Source of the DNA: Oryza sativa Japonica Group
Taxonomy: Eukaryota; Streptophyta; Magnoliopsida; Poales; Poaceae
DNA length: 64,000 nt
Direction of reading: 5' to 3'
Assembly: GCF_034140825.1 (NCBI RefSeq)
Contig: NC_089037.1
Coordinates: forward strand, 1,709,501 to 1,773,500
The translations under genes were made by a program, and so were the position numbers. Each line of letters starts with the position of its first letter. Position 1 is the stretch's first letter. The notes under the pieces were generated by a model, which was not told the DNA's origin, did not search any database, and worked only from the letters and a program-made list of their open reading frames with translations. Shown one piece after another: positions 21,901 to 33,974 of the stretch.

Positions 21901-24900
21901 TTTCTGTGATTTCATTCAGCCTGTTGTCACACCGACTTTTGTACAGAACCTTCGACAAGACAAAACAAATAAAGGAATGATAACTAAATCACATTAATAA
22001 ATCAATTTTCAGCAACCTAGTTATGTTCATTTAAAAAATCAGCACATGTACAAGCCAGAATTACTTTAATTAACCAAATCATTTTGCACATGAAAACTAG
22101 TAAGAGATTACAAGTGTGCTTACAAGATCTTGCATCTTTGTACGGTAGTATTCTAGTTTCTCTCTGGAATCTAGGACTTGCTTCTCCACCTCAACCTTCA
22201 CAATGCAAAAGAGACAAAAGACAATTTGTTTCAAAGTTCGTAAAAGAGCAAAATATAACATATATTAAGCAATACTTACGGCTCTAACTGTCATTTATAG
22301 GAAGTTGGGATGGAAGGTACAAAAAGATAATAATATCACTTAATCAAGAGAAAAAAGCTATCCTGAACTTGCAATCGATGAGTGCCAAGAAACAGAGTAT
22401 CAGCATATATCAGTCAACTTAATAATGCATGGAATGGAAACTTGTATGGCACAAAGTCAGAATTTCATAAAGACATTAGTGGGGGATGAAATAATTTCAT
22501 AAGGAGTGAAGTGCACAGGCGGTCCTTAAACTTGTACGGATGTATCATCTAGGTCCCTAAACTATCAAAATGAATTTTTTGGGTCCCCAAACTTGTCATG
22601 AGTGTCATATAGGTCCAAACGGGCTCCAACCCGCTCCATGAGATGATGTGGCATGTCACAGTGACACTTACGTGTCAGTGGATCCACATGTCAGTCATAT
22701 AGAAAAAAATAAATTTAAAAAGAGAGGAGAGAGAGAAGAAAAGGATGTTTTTAATTTTGAAAAAATAAATGAAAAAAGAGAGGAGAAAAAAATATGTTCT
22801 TAATTTTTTCTTGTTGTGGCTGACATATGGGTTCCACTGACATGTAGGTGCCACTATGTCATCCCACGTCAGCACACGGAGTGGGTTGGAACCCATTTGG
22901 ACCTACATGACACCCGAGACAAATTGAGGGACCCAAAAATTCATGTTGAGAGTTCAGGGACCTAGTTGACACACCCACACAAGTTTAGGGACCGCCCATG
23001 CACTTTACTCTTTCATAAACAACTACCAACAGAAAGTTCATACATAACTCTGTATCATATGTGGTATTTGCCTCTTGATTTAGCTACTATGGTTAAACTA
23101 GCATCTTTCCCATGTGTCGCAGCAGATCATAATGGTTCAGAGTGCATAAATGCAAATAAATAAATAAATAAATAAGTAACTATCCTGGAATCTAAAAATT
23201 GTATATGTGACTACATGATACCGATCAACCATCTGCGTGTACTCGTGTGGAAATAAGCATTTTTCTTTGTAAAAATCTTTTGAGACAGTATGCATATGCC
23301 TACATGTTTGCAATCACAAAATATCTAAGTGGGGATTGAGTGTCGAACACACCATAACCCCCAATCACCACTTTCATAAGAGTAAAGATTGCTTGCTTCT
23401 TTCTTCAACAATTGGACGATTCCTCGTGTGAACAAACCCTACCATCCGCTACAACAAAGCTATTGCTAAATTATGTATGCAAGTATTATTTGGATATATC
23501 ATAGAGTTGCGGTTGCTTGAATGAATAATAAGATGTCTTTAACCATTATATATGTGCATCAGCTGCTGTTTACCATTGAAGAATTAGCCTGCTCAAAGTG
23601 GATCAGGACTGATATTTAGATCACCAGTTCAGTACAGACAGTTCAGGATTTAAGGAAGTGGTCAAATACCTTCTTAGGGGCATCCTCCTGCACAGCTGAG
23701 TTCGCTCCACTTCCGTCATCTTTATTTGCTTGAGGTGCTGCATGGTTATCCATACCAGGCATGTGAGGTCTTGGTTGCCCTGGTCTGTTAGCACCATCCA
23801 TCTGTGCCTGCAAATGTGGTGGCAAAGGTTGCCGCACACCAGTAGCAGGCATCCCAGCTGCTCCAGGACCCTTGTGTGGCAGTCCTGGCCCAACATAAAA
23901 TACCTTATGAGCGAAGAGAGCACAACGAGAGGTAGACACAAGATATCATGTTGTGACAAAGTTATGAAATAATAATTGAAATCTGGTAGCCAGTATTATC
24001 ACTTACCTTGATTTTGTTGCCATGACGGGCCGTTGTATGCTGTTGAAGGCAAGCCTGTTGCACGCAGCAGTACCTCATCATATTTAAGAGAGTCAGGAAG
24101 TGCTGGAGGCAAAGGAGTTCCAGCTCGGTGCCTCTCCATCAAATAAAGAGCAATGCAAAACTCTCTCAAAGAAAGCATGCCATCATTATCTTGGTCAGAC
24201 AGGTCCCACACTTGCTTCAGAATCTCTGAAAATTATAGAAGAACATCACTTGCATTAGACGTTTGCAACAGAACTCCATCCCAAGGGGATATGTTTGGCA
24301 TCTTAAGAAAACTATCATAGAAATAGAATTAGTCGAAATTATAACCTACACCACAAGTATTATGGCAGTAAACATAACAAATCAGCGTAAAACAATAAGC
24401 TAAAACAGAAAATGTGTACAAGAACTTCACAAAAGAAAGGAATTAGAGTATCTTACAGACAGAAACAAGCATTTGCATACTTAGGAGTTAGAAGAATTAA
24501 ATGCTAGTCATGAGATCCCACCTCTTGGAAGTCTCCAACTGAGGAACAGGGTGCGAGCTTCCGCGCCAGTTATTTTGCCATCTCTGTCCCTATCAACATC
24601 CGCAAAGACTTTAGTGTACTTCTGGATGTCAGACTGAGTAACTTTTGGCCATTGAGAAGCTGAATTAGAAACTCCAGCAGAAACACCAGATACAGTTGGT
24701 GCTGGAACACTCGGCTTTGTGATGGGATGAGTCTGTTGAGGTTGACTGCCACCAGAACTCACTGTCGGAATACCTTGTTGAGAACCAAACTGAGCTAGAT
24801 TCGACAGGTTCTGGGAGCCAGATGGTGTGGACATAAAACTGGATGAATTAGGAGCCATGCTCGTCGGAAATGAAAGTGTGGATACATTCGACTTAGGCTG

Positions 24901-26128
24901 AGTAAGAGCAGAGAAGATGTCATTGCTTGCTCCTAAGCCACTGGCAGAGCCATTTCCAGACAGCACCAAAGCTTTCGAATCTTGAGCTGATACAGCACTG
25001 TTGCTTTGTGGTGGCATTGACGAAGGAGGCGTTCCTTGTGCCTGTTGTCCGGGAGCCATGCCCATTGTACTAGACAATGTAAGACCAAATCCACCCGGTG
25101 TTGCTTGTTGTGGAGCAGTTGCTCCTGGAGTAGCTTGCGGGAGACCTCCAACGGAACCAACATTGCCTCCTCGCCAACCAGCAGGTGCTCCCATGCTGCC
25201 TCCTCCTAGTGGTACTTGATTAATCCCGGGTCCTTGGCCTTGAAGTGATGCTGCTGGAGCTCCTGGCTGAGTTGGCCTCATGAAACCAGTACTCGAAGGA
25301 GGAGGCTGTTGATTAAACCCCATGCTAGGCGGCTGTGATTGCATTCCCCTCTGCGTTGCAAACTGAGTTGGCTGCAGAGCACCACCCTGACTTGCAGCCG
25401 GCATCATAGAATTGACCCCTTGGGGTCTTGGCACGGCTCCGGCGTTCACCTGCTGCGAACCGCCAATTTGAGCAGAGCCCGGCATCATACCACTTCCCTG
25501 AGGCCTTGGAGCACCAGCAACATTCATCTGCGGCTGCGGAGCTCCAGCCTGCCCTGGAGCAGGTGACACCGCGGCATTTACCTGCGGCCTGGGAGCGCCC
25601 GCCGCAGCCATCTGCGGGGGAGCTTGCCCGCCGCCGGCTATCTTGGGAGCTGGAATTCTAGCAGCGGCAGGGCCATACAGCGCCGACTGCACTATGTCGG
25701 GCGTGAGCTGACGCCCGCTCTGCGCCACGGTGACGAGGCGCAGCGCGTTGAAGAACTCCGGCCGGCCGAGGAAGCCGGTCTTGTTCTTGTCGGCGTGCAT
25801 CCATACCTGCAACACACGAAGTCCCGACACCAACAACCATCAACTCATTCGAATTCGCGGGAGCGAGAGAGATCTACTACTGCTACTACCATCCACCACC
25901 GAGATCACGCCTAAAATCGGGCGCACTCTCTCCCCAATCGGAGAGTGGCCATTAGCAGCGGCGGCGGCGAGGGAGGAGGGGGGTGTCGTCGGGACGAACC
26001 TGGGCGAGGACTTGCTGCGGCAGGTTGGCGCCCTGGAAGAAGGCGACGGCCTCCTGGCCGCTGATGCGGCCGTCCTGGTTCAAATCCGCGCGGCGGAAGT
26101 AGGCCTCGAAGGCCTCCATCCCAGCCAT
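18953..26128 (-). CDS. EH-domain endocytic adaptor (AtEH/Pan1-like)
   Basis: Thirteen exons on the minus strand (26128-26000, 25806-24522, 24225-24007, 23884-23670, 22195-22124, 21949-21878, 21746-21648, 21541-21470, 21387-21273, 21156-21088, 20567-20264, 19590-19479, 19396-18953) join in frame to 1068 aa. Two EH domains with EF-hand loops are present, at residues 1-100 (ADLNQDGRISGQE) and about 425-525 (DRDRDGKITGAE, DQDNDGMLSLRE). Between them lies a Pro/Gln/Gly/Ala-rich linker with GAPRPQ-type repeats. Residues about 617-755 form a charged coiled coil, followed by an acidic WDEDWDKFEDE motif and a Ser/Phe/Asp-rich tail with DPF. This layout matches plant AtEH1/AtEH2 (Pan1-like), subunits of the TPLATE complex in clathrin-mediated endocytosis. 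The role is inferred from the family. An intron-borne MULE element lies at 22504-23010. Confidence 0.92.
22504..23010. mobile_element. MULE-type MITE inside an EH-gene intron
   Basis: Inverted ends of about 200 bp run inward from gagtgaagtgcac and gtgcactttactc. Flanks are tttcataag (22495-22503) and tttcataaa (23011-23019), a 9-bp duplication with one mismatch. The 507-bp element has no ORF. It lies in the 1.5-kb intron between exons 4 and 5. Confidence 0.85.
23155..23178. repeat. (AAAT)n microsatellite
   Basis: About six AAAT units lie in the same EH-gene intron. Confidence 0.85.
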
Positions 26129-26329
26129 CGCCGGGATCTGGGCCGGAGTCCACGCCGCGCGGATCTGCGGCGGCGAGCGGCGGAGATCTCGGGAGGGGGG
26201 AGCGTGTCGCGGGCGGCTGCAGCGGCAGGCAGGAGGCGCTCTTCTCCTCTCTGTCTGCGAGGGCAGTGGTTGGGGTCCTCCTCCTCCGGGTGTCGAGATG
26301 GTGAGCGTGCCAACTTGCAAATTGCCCCC

Positions 26330-28046
26330 TCAAATTTTTCATATTTGTTCGAATAGGGCAACTTTAGATAAAAAAGGAAAAGCAAAATTTGTTCGGAATT
26401 ATTTTTTTTCCTCGAATTTGGTTGAATTCGTTTCAGCTTTAGCTGGAAAATCGCGTGAAACTAAACTAACTTTCTAAATTCGTGAGATCTCGCATCGGAT
26501 TTATGATAGAGTTGATACTCTTTGCCGGACAATAGATCGATAACCTTGCCATCACTTAAGTGAAATGAATTCATAGCTAAATGATACAATGATTTACCAC
26601 GCTTTTATCTAAACCTGGTTATGTTTTAATTAGATAACACAAATATTTCTTTTGGCCTTCACATGCACACAACTATATTATATATGTGGATAGGAAGATT
26701 TGAAGCCTAGTTTTGTTTTTAAGAAAGTAAGCATCTATGACTTCATTTGGTTGAAAATAACAGGAATGCTAGGTAACTAGATCATATCCATAGCATCCGC
26801 ATGTATTATTGATGGTCTTCTCGGCTGGACTATCCTTTGGCTTCACCAAAACTAGCACATTGCTGCTCTGATTGGTCGTTTGGGAACATCATGCTCTTTC
26901 TATATGGCCTTGTCAAGCGCTCAAGCTTGTAGACACCTCGCCACTCCTCCACACACTTGTTTAGTGTCGCGTTACACCTTCATGTGCGACATTCATCATC
27001 AGCTCCCTTTCCAACCGCCAACAAGACTTGATGCTAAGGGGCAAGGAGCTTATTGGGTCGGAGGTATATGTTCCCTGCCGTGGAACATGTTGTGCTCCTT
27101 CATGGTGTCACTAATGGCTTTCTCGTTCAACATGTCCTTCGGCTCCACTAAATGCATGTGTTGCTACTTGGATTGGTTTTTGGTGCCTCCTCGAATCTTG
27201 CATATGAAATGTGCCAACAAGCATCTCTTTCCATGTCCCCGAGCAGGACCTCGCTGATGCTCTAGTGGTGCTCCTCATCCTTGGATTCCTAGAGTTATGG
27301 CTCTCGTGGAACCACCAGATAGCCGCCCTCATCACTCGTGGTTTCCGCACATTGGCAACTGACCTCTGCAGCTATGGTGACTCTTATTGATCCCGTGACC
27401 TACACCATCCTCTAAATCGTACGAGACGTCATTGTCCCCTTCAACCGTCTTAGTCTACCCAAGGTGTTGCCTTTTTTATGCCTTACTGTTCGATTCCTAA
27501 GTTCTTGGGCGCCACTATGAGTCTAAAGGGTCCTTTGATTCATATGATTGGTAGAGAATTTTCATAGGATCCAAATCCCTATGAAAGTTTTTCTATGCGT
27601 CTTTTTTGATTCATAGAAAACTTTCCATATAATTGTATTCGTACACGCTTCACCTTTCTACGAAAACTAGCAAGATATACCGCTTTAGAAACTTTACATT
27701 GTTTTTCCTATGGCACTTTCAAAGGTTTCATATCCTCTTTTTTCTTATGTTTTGATTCCCGTCGGATTGGACAAGCATATAGTATTGGAGAAACACACCA
27801 CTTCAATTACTGTGCTTTTTGTTTTGTTTTTTTCCTATCCCACACGCATGCTAGGGTTGGAAGGTGGTGGTGGTGATGGGTACAACTAGAGTGCACAGGT
27901 GGCGTGGCATCACTGTATATTCAGACCATACATAGCGCGCATTATCGTCACCCTTAGAATTTCCTCCAAATGGTTGGAACATAATCAACAAAAATGTGCC
28001 AACAAGACGCCGGTAAAACTAGTATTGTAGTACTGATAGGTATTAG
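26330..28046. other. Intergenic; possible MITE at about 27530-27800
   Basis: Upstream of the EH gene. A patch from 26880 to 27480 has open frames (125 aa on plus, 79 aa on minus) without family resemblance, and may be old transposon debris. The stretch 27530-27800 opens with gggtcctttgattca, a start I associate with a common grass MITE, and is rich in cataggatt-like words. Confidence 0.4.
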
Positions 28047-28051
28047 CCCTG

Positions 28052-29846
28052 TGTCACATCCTGATTTTCGTTTCAGGATTTATAAATTATTTAATAAATT
28101 ATTATTAGAATTTATATTAAATGTTCATTAATTTACAAGTGAAGTTAAATGTGGGAAATAAAATTTCCTAAATATAAATAATGGATGGATTTAATTTTTA
28201 TTAAATTCTCCATGGTTAATTATACTCCCTGAAATATTCTCGGATTTTTCGGAGCTCAATTCCTAATTTTAACCATACAAAGAACATTTCAGTAATTATC
28301 CACATATTGAATTAATCATTAAATGGTCTGATTATAATTTTTTTAAGTACTTTGAGTGTCCAAGTATTTTCAGGATTTTTCTTGAAACTATTTGAGCATT
28401 GGAAGTATTTTTAACAATTCAAAGACCATTTCAGTGATTATTTTAATTGGAAAAAGTTGTTAAATCCTCTCCTAAGCCGTTGGGCTGATTTCAGCCCAAC
28501 ATCTCTCTCCCTCGCGCGCGTGCTGTGCAGTCCAAGTCGGCCTAGCCGAGCTCCCTCTTCTCTTTCTTTCTTTCCTTTGTTTTTCAGCCAGCCCAAGACG
28601 AAAAGTCTAATTTGCCTCCCCGTGTACTGTTCATCTTCAAGCTTGGACAGAAGCCCGAGCTGCCGTCCTGTGCTCTAGCCGACGCCGCTTCCTCCACCAA
28701 ATCCGCCGCATCCCGTGCTCCGTTTGCAAAATTAGTTGAGGGGAAATATTCCTCTTATCCTCCTCTATCTTTTCCCCCAAGAATCGGACTTTATCCCGAA
28801 GAAATCAACGCGGAATCGAATTCGTTTTCGAGTTTATCTCTCCAACTAACCCTCGGTTTTTCCGGCTCAAATCCTCTCGGTTGGAGTCCGATCTCTTCAA
28901 TCCAAGCCTATAAATAGCATCCCCTAGTCGTCCTCTTCCGTTTGCCCCAAGTCCCGAGCTCCCCCGTCGTCCGTAGAGCCGCCGCCGTTGCCGGCGATCC
29001 TCCGGCCGCGTTGCGCTGCCGCGGTAGCCGTCGCCGCTGCCGTCCGTCGCCGCCGTCGGGTGCGCACGGAGGAGAGGAACCCCGTCCGCCCCTTCGCAGC
29101 CGCCGAAGACCACCGAAGCGCCATCGCCGCCGTCAAGCCGAACCGTGCCGCCATAGAAGCTCGTCGCCGGTCGTCATCCGTCGTCGTTCGTCGCAGTGGT
29201 TAGTACCGGTGAGATCGCGTTGTTCTCCTCTACGCGTAGGTACCCTCCAAAAGTCCGGCCGAGTCTTCTAGCGCCGGCGAGGTCGTCGCTGATGTCGAGT
29301 CGACATTGATGATGTCAGCGATGACGTCATTAATCCCTTTTTCTTAGTTTTCTCTATTAGATGAAAATCGATTAAACTTCGGAAATTCATAACTAAATCA
29401 TCATAACTCGGATTCGAGTGGTTCAAGTTGCTAAATTCATCTAAAATCGAGATCTACATGTTAAAAATATCCACATGTACTGTTTATGCTTGTTTTTTAC
29501 TGTTTATTAGGTTTTTATTAGTCTTTTTCTTCGTTTTGCGTGTTAGCTTGTCGTTTCCGTCGTTGCGAAGGTTCGTGAGTGCGTCGGAAGTGTTCAGGAA
29601 GATTAATTGAAGACCGATTATTGCAAGGCAGGTCACACAGATTCTAAACACAATCCTTTGAGCATGTTGATCCTATATTTAAATTCTCTATTTATTTTAA
29701 CTGTGCATTTATTTTCGAATGTCACCGGGTGGTGTGAACCTATTCCTTTGTTATGACCAATTTGCATTGAATACCCTATTCTTTGATACCTTGGGTAATA
29801 AATTGATTAGCTTGAACCTTATATATTGGTTTGGTTCAGCTAAATG

Positions 29847-29930
<84 letters not shown>

Positions 29931-31085
29931 GCTTAGCCATGCTTAGAAACATTATCACATAATTGGGATAACTAATGTTACACTATCACTTATGGTTATA
30001 TTTAATGGTAGCTCACGATGGTTAATCGTGTTATGATAATTAATTGATAACTAAAACTTGACAATGGTGGGTTGTGAGCACATGGTTTTGAAGGTCGTGC
30101 TCATGACAATTAAGGACCGGTTCGCGAGCTACTGTTGTGAAACATTAACCGTGCCAACCACAAGCCAGCGTGGGCAACGGCTTTACCTTTTGTATAGCAT
30201 GATTCATTACGGGGTGCCAGACTGAGAAGTGGCGAGAAGTCCGTGGGGGTCGCTGGGAGTCCATGCCTCTGGTTATATTTATAGAGGGGGTGATTATGAT
30301 CCAGGAATGGTGCGCTGTGGTGAGTTGTGTTGTGCAGGGGATATTGTCATAGCCTCTATTCGGGTACTTTCCAGTATCGCGACGCATGGTAGACATGATG
30401 TTGAGGCTGTGTCTTGTGGGTACAGTGGTGCACCTCTGGCCAGAGTAAAACTATTCGAATAGCCATGCCCGCGGTTATGGGCGGGTTGAGTAATGTTTTT
30501 CGTGATTAGTCTCACACCTCTCATAATAATTATGGATGTTATAACTGGTAATAATTTGCTTAGCTCCTGGTTTGGAGTTAGATCTGTACAGCCGGGTATG
30601 GTTGTTCAGAATGGTTGGGCCTGAGCAGCATGGGCGTGTTGTTCAGTATTGATTAAAATTAATGATTAAAGTACTCTACTGTTTTATTACTCTTAAATGT
30701 TTGCTAAATGCTGCTTTTGCAAATGAACCCTATATTATGCCATCCTTTGGTATCATTGTGCACTTGCATATTTGCTGTGTGGCTTGTTGAGTATGTCATA
30801 TGCTCATCCTTGCAATAATCATCAAACCTCTTTTAAAGAAAAAGGATCCAGAAGGAGAAGACGTTTGGCTTATACCCTAGTTGAGCTGCCTGTGGGAGTG
30901 GAGCTGAAGCCATTGCTAGACCGTTAATTCCGCTGCTGTTTTCTTTTCTTTTGTAAGTATGTAACGTTATTATTATGATGGATTTGTATATTAAATTGTC
31001 AGTTTGTGTACCTCGGCTGATTTCTGGACGAGGATTTTATGCACAAATTAGTTTGGAAATTACTAGTGAATTTTCGGACGTGACA
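28052..31085. mobile_element. Solo LTR of a Ty3/gypsy-like retrotransposon
   Basis: A single block of about 3.03 kb begins TGTCACATCC and ends GGACGTGACA, so TGTCAC/GTGACA form the short inverted termini of an LTR. The pentamer CCCTG flanks both sides (28047-28051 and 31086-31090). No internal domain or second LTR is present, which marks it as a solo LTR left by recombination. Its unusual length suggests a long-LTR gypsy family of grasses, an inference. Its age cannot be dated without a partner LTR, but the intact target duplication argues that it is not very old. Confidence 0.8.
29848..29927. repeat. (TA)n microsatellite
   Basis: About 80 bp of uninterrupted TA repeats within the solo LTR. 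Confidence 0.95.
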
Positions 31086-31090
31086 CCCTG

Positions 31091-31714
31091 TTACATATGT
31101 AGCAGGTTCATCATTCACACATGTATCAGGTTTCGTACCCACTTGTGCCTTTATATCAACCTGGTATATCCAAGTTTAGTACCGTCATATCATACCATGT
31201 ACCAGACACGTACTCCACTAAAATAAACCAACCTCGTGCTAGCATGTCACACATTATAGTATAATGAATTAGTATATAGAGTATATCCAGACTTTGTCAC
31301 ATCCTAGTATGAAGCTATGTTCAGATTCGTTGTACTATGATGTATCACATTTTAGTACAGATGTTAGTTTATCTTAGGATAAAATGTATCACATTCTAGT
31401 ACGAGATTGGTTTATATTGGAACGGAGGAAATAAGTATAATACTATTTTGGCCAATATTCTTTTTGAAAGAGGGGACAAGTGAATAAAACTCCATTGATT
31501 TGTAAAATCAGAACCAATGCAAATTAATCGACTGTCATCTCCTCGCTATAACAGCATGTCACACAACTCACAACAACTGCGAAAGGGCATGTAACTCGGT
31601 AATTACAGTGAACTGAATAGTAACTTAAGGTTATGAGTGGTTGGATATAAAGGCTGGTAAAAAAAAACTCTCTCTAGAAAAACAATTCACAACTAGCCAG
31701 ATGTATGCACAGTT
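31091..31714. other. Intergenic between the solo LTR and the GATA gene
   Basis: No gene seen. A Stowaway-like relic with a ggaacggaggaa end lies at about 31310-31432, and its other end is lost. Confidence 0.4.
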
Positions 31715-32530
31715 TCACACAGGCCCAGAAGTTAGCGCCGTTGCGGTGGCGGCCAGCATGGCCTTCTTCCTCTTCTTCTCCCTGAGCTTCACCACCTTCC
31801 TGTGGCGGTTGGAGTACCCGTCGCTCCCGAAGCCGGGGCTCGTCGACGGCCGGTACTCCGGCAGCAGGTGGTCAATCCTGTACCGGATGCCGCACGCGTT
31901 GCACAGCGTGCTCGGCCCGTCCGGCCCCACCCGCCACTGCGGCGTCTCCGTCGTCTGGCAGTGGCCGCACCTCTTCTCCTCGCCGCATTTGCGCCGCCGC
32001 TTGGCGGGGCGCGAGCAGTGTTCTCCTCCTTCTCCTCCGCCGCCGCCGCCGCTGGAAACTTCGTCGCGGCTGTTGTCGACGGCGGCGGCGGCGGCGGTGG
32101 CCAGCTGGGGGGATACCAGTGACCAGACCCTCTTGCGTACGGCGGCGGGTGCGCGGCGCGGCTTCCTCGCCACAGCCGAAGCTTGGAGCCACGGAACGTC
32201 GTCGACGGTGCTCGGCGTGCCCGCCTTCTCATCGCCGCCGCCTACTGCTCTCTGCAAGTCCAGCCCGCCGCCAACGTCGGCGTGCATGTGCTCCTCGCTC
32301 CTGGAGTCCACGTCGGCGTCGGCCGCGGGCGTCGGCGGCGAGCAATCAAGCTTGAACGCCGCCAAGAAAGGGTCGTCCACCGCCGAGAGGCATCTCATGA
32401 CCTCCTCAAACGGGTCGTCGGGGCAGCACAGCCCCTCGCCGTCGACGAGGTCGTCGAAGGGGACGTCGCCGTCGACGAAATCGAAGGCGACGACGTCATG
32501 GAGGGAGACGTACGGCGTCGGTTTCCGCAT
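31715..32530 (-). CDS. GATA-type zinc-finger transcription factor
   Basis: A single open frame of 271 aa. The GATA finger is at residues 188-213 (CGHC, 18-residue loop, CNAC), the C-x2-C-x18-C-x2-C form of plant class I GATA factors, which bind GATA motifs in nuclear DNA. After the finger come GIRYRIDHLLPEYRP and a basic tail (RHRKVVKLREKKRKK). A basic cluster (KRRRK, about 178-182) may serve as nuclear signal. The N-terminus is acidic (FDFVDGDVPFDDLVDGE), a possible activation region. Related plant genes usually have an intron in this region, but none is needed here. Its upstream DNA holds one copy of a 310-bp repeat. Confidence 0.9.
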   Translation of the reverse strand: MRKPTPYVSLHDVVAFDFVDGDVPFDDLVDGEGLCCPDDPFEEVMRCLSAVDDPFLAAFKLDCSPPTPAADADVDSRSEEHMHADVGGGLDLQRAVGGGDEKAGTPSTVDDVPWLQASAVARKPRRAPAAVRKRVWSLVSPQLATAAAAAVDNSRDEVSSGGGGGGEGGEHCSRPAKRRRKCGEEKRCGHCQTTETPQWRVGPDGPSTLCNACGIRYRIDHLLPEYRPSTSPGFGSDGYSNRHRKVVKLREKKRKKAMLAATATALTSGPV

Positions 32531-32809
32531 CGATCAGGTGCAAAAACTAATTCGCGGTTTCCGCATCGATTAGGTTAAAAAAAATTAGGGGTAATTTGCG
32601 AGGTTTAGGGCTTGCATTAGTGGAGGCGTCGACGAAGAGGGAGAGAGGAGAGAGACACGGTTAGTTTCGTCTCGGGAGAAAAACTAGCGATTTGTATTCC
32701 GAAACAAACTCTGATAACAGAAGGCTTCCGGAGAGAAACACACTCAAAATCGGCTACGACTGCTATCTTGTATTGACACACGATTTCTATTCTAAACAGA
32801 TACAAATTT

Positions 32810-33119
32810 CGTTAAAAAACGCCTGAGCGGAACGGGCCGGGAGAGATATCTCGGTGGGCTTAAACGGAAAGCCAGACTTCTCATTGTAAATGGGCCGGCC
32901 GGCCTCCAGAATTCGGCCCATGTCCAATTATCCATGGCAGTATCTTTTGCCCTCGAGAACAGAAGGGGAAACAGATGAGTTGTGGGCAAGATGAAGAGTA
33001 GTATTGGGAAAGTATTTTTATCCTTAGAGAGTATTCCCTTGTTTCTTGTACATCACCTAAATAAATATTATTTTCTTCTAAAAAATAATAAGGTATATTA
33101 ATATAAAATATATCACACT
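32810..33119. repeat. 310-bp direct repeat, copy 1
   Basis: Starts cgttaaaaaacgcctgagcgg and ends tatcacact. It is nearly identical to 35192-35501. It lies 280-590 bp upstream of the GATA start codon, so it is probably part of its promoter or leader. Confidence 0.92.
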
Positions 33120-33974
33120 TCCAAGAGTTGGAAGCTGTCAAACATCACCAGGCAGTCAAGTTGTAGAGATGGTGAAATGTATGGAGAAGCTGCAGTCAAG
33201 TTGCTACATTAGGAGTAAAAGGTGATTTTTCATCTGAAGACCAATCCAGAAATATTGGGACAATCTGACTGAATAACTGCTAATTATAACCAACGTTTTG
33301 CTCTAAGTGTTATTGGATGTTTTCATTAGTGGTATAGGTTGCTTATGTAAGTATGTGAGTTTTCTCTAGGTGATTTCTTTGTATTTCTTTCAAACTTGAT
33401 ACTGTATTTGTCACTGTGAACAATGTGAATATTTTCCTTTACTGTTTAATATTGATTGCCACTAATCATGATGTGAAAAAATAACTGAGGCAAAGAATCA
33501 TGCCTTTCTGCTATGCAAAATGTAAGCTTTATTCTGCGCAAGGGCTCAAGCATTTCATACATAATGTCAGGAGCCGAAGAGCTAGAAAATATAATATGCA
33601 GCTAGCTGATTTGTTGTTGTCAGTTGTATTTGAGTAGTACTTAATTTTGTTTTCTATTGCATGCATTGCTGGATCAATGGGTGCTTGGTCAAGTCAGCCT
33701 CCTGCAACTATGTCGCTGGTAATATGCTTTCCTATAGCTGATCTTTTCCCTCTTCGGTCATGTTTTATTCTGTTCTGTTCTGCTTACCACACCTCTCCTC
33801 CTCCCCAAAAAATAAAGTATGGAACATCATTATGTAGAAACTAAAATTCAAGTTGACTCAAATTAAGTAGAAAACATGCTAGAAAAAAGAAGTATCCCTC
33901 CCTCACTGCTTCAAAAGAATTGAGAGTACAGGTAGTGGAAGAAGGAAGCATATGGAGCAATAAATTTGTCTGCC
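33120..33974. other. Unassigned DNA between the 310-bp repeats
   Basis: AT-rich sequence with short open stretches but no gene I can support. It could be captured DNA belonging to the adjacent Helitron-like element or plain intergenic DNA. Confidence 0.4.

Noticed and set aside
26880-27257. 125-aa plus ORF
   Set aside because: Cys- and His-containing but no recognisable zinc-finger spacing. Likely chance or old transposon debris.
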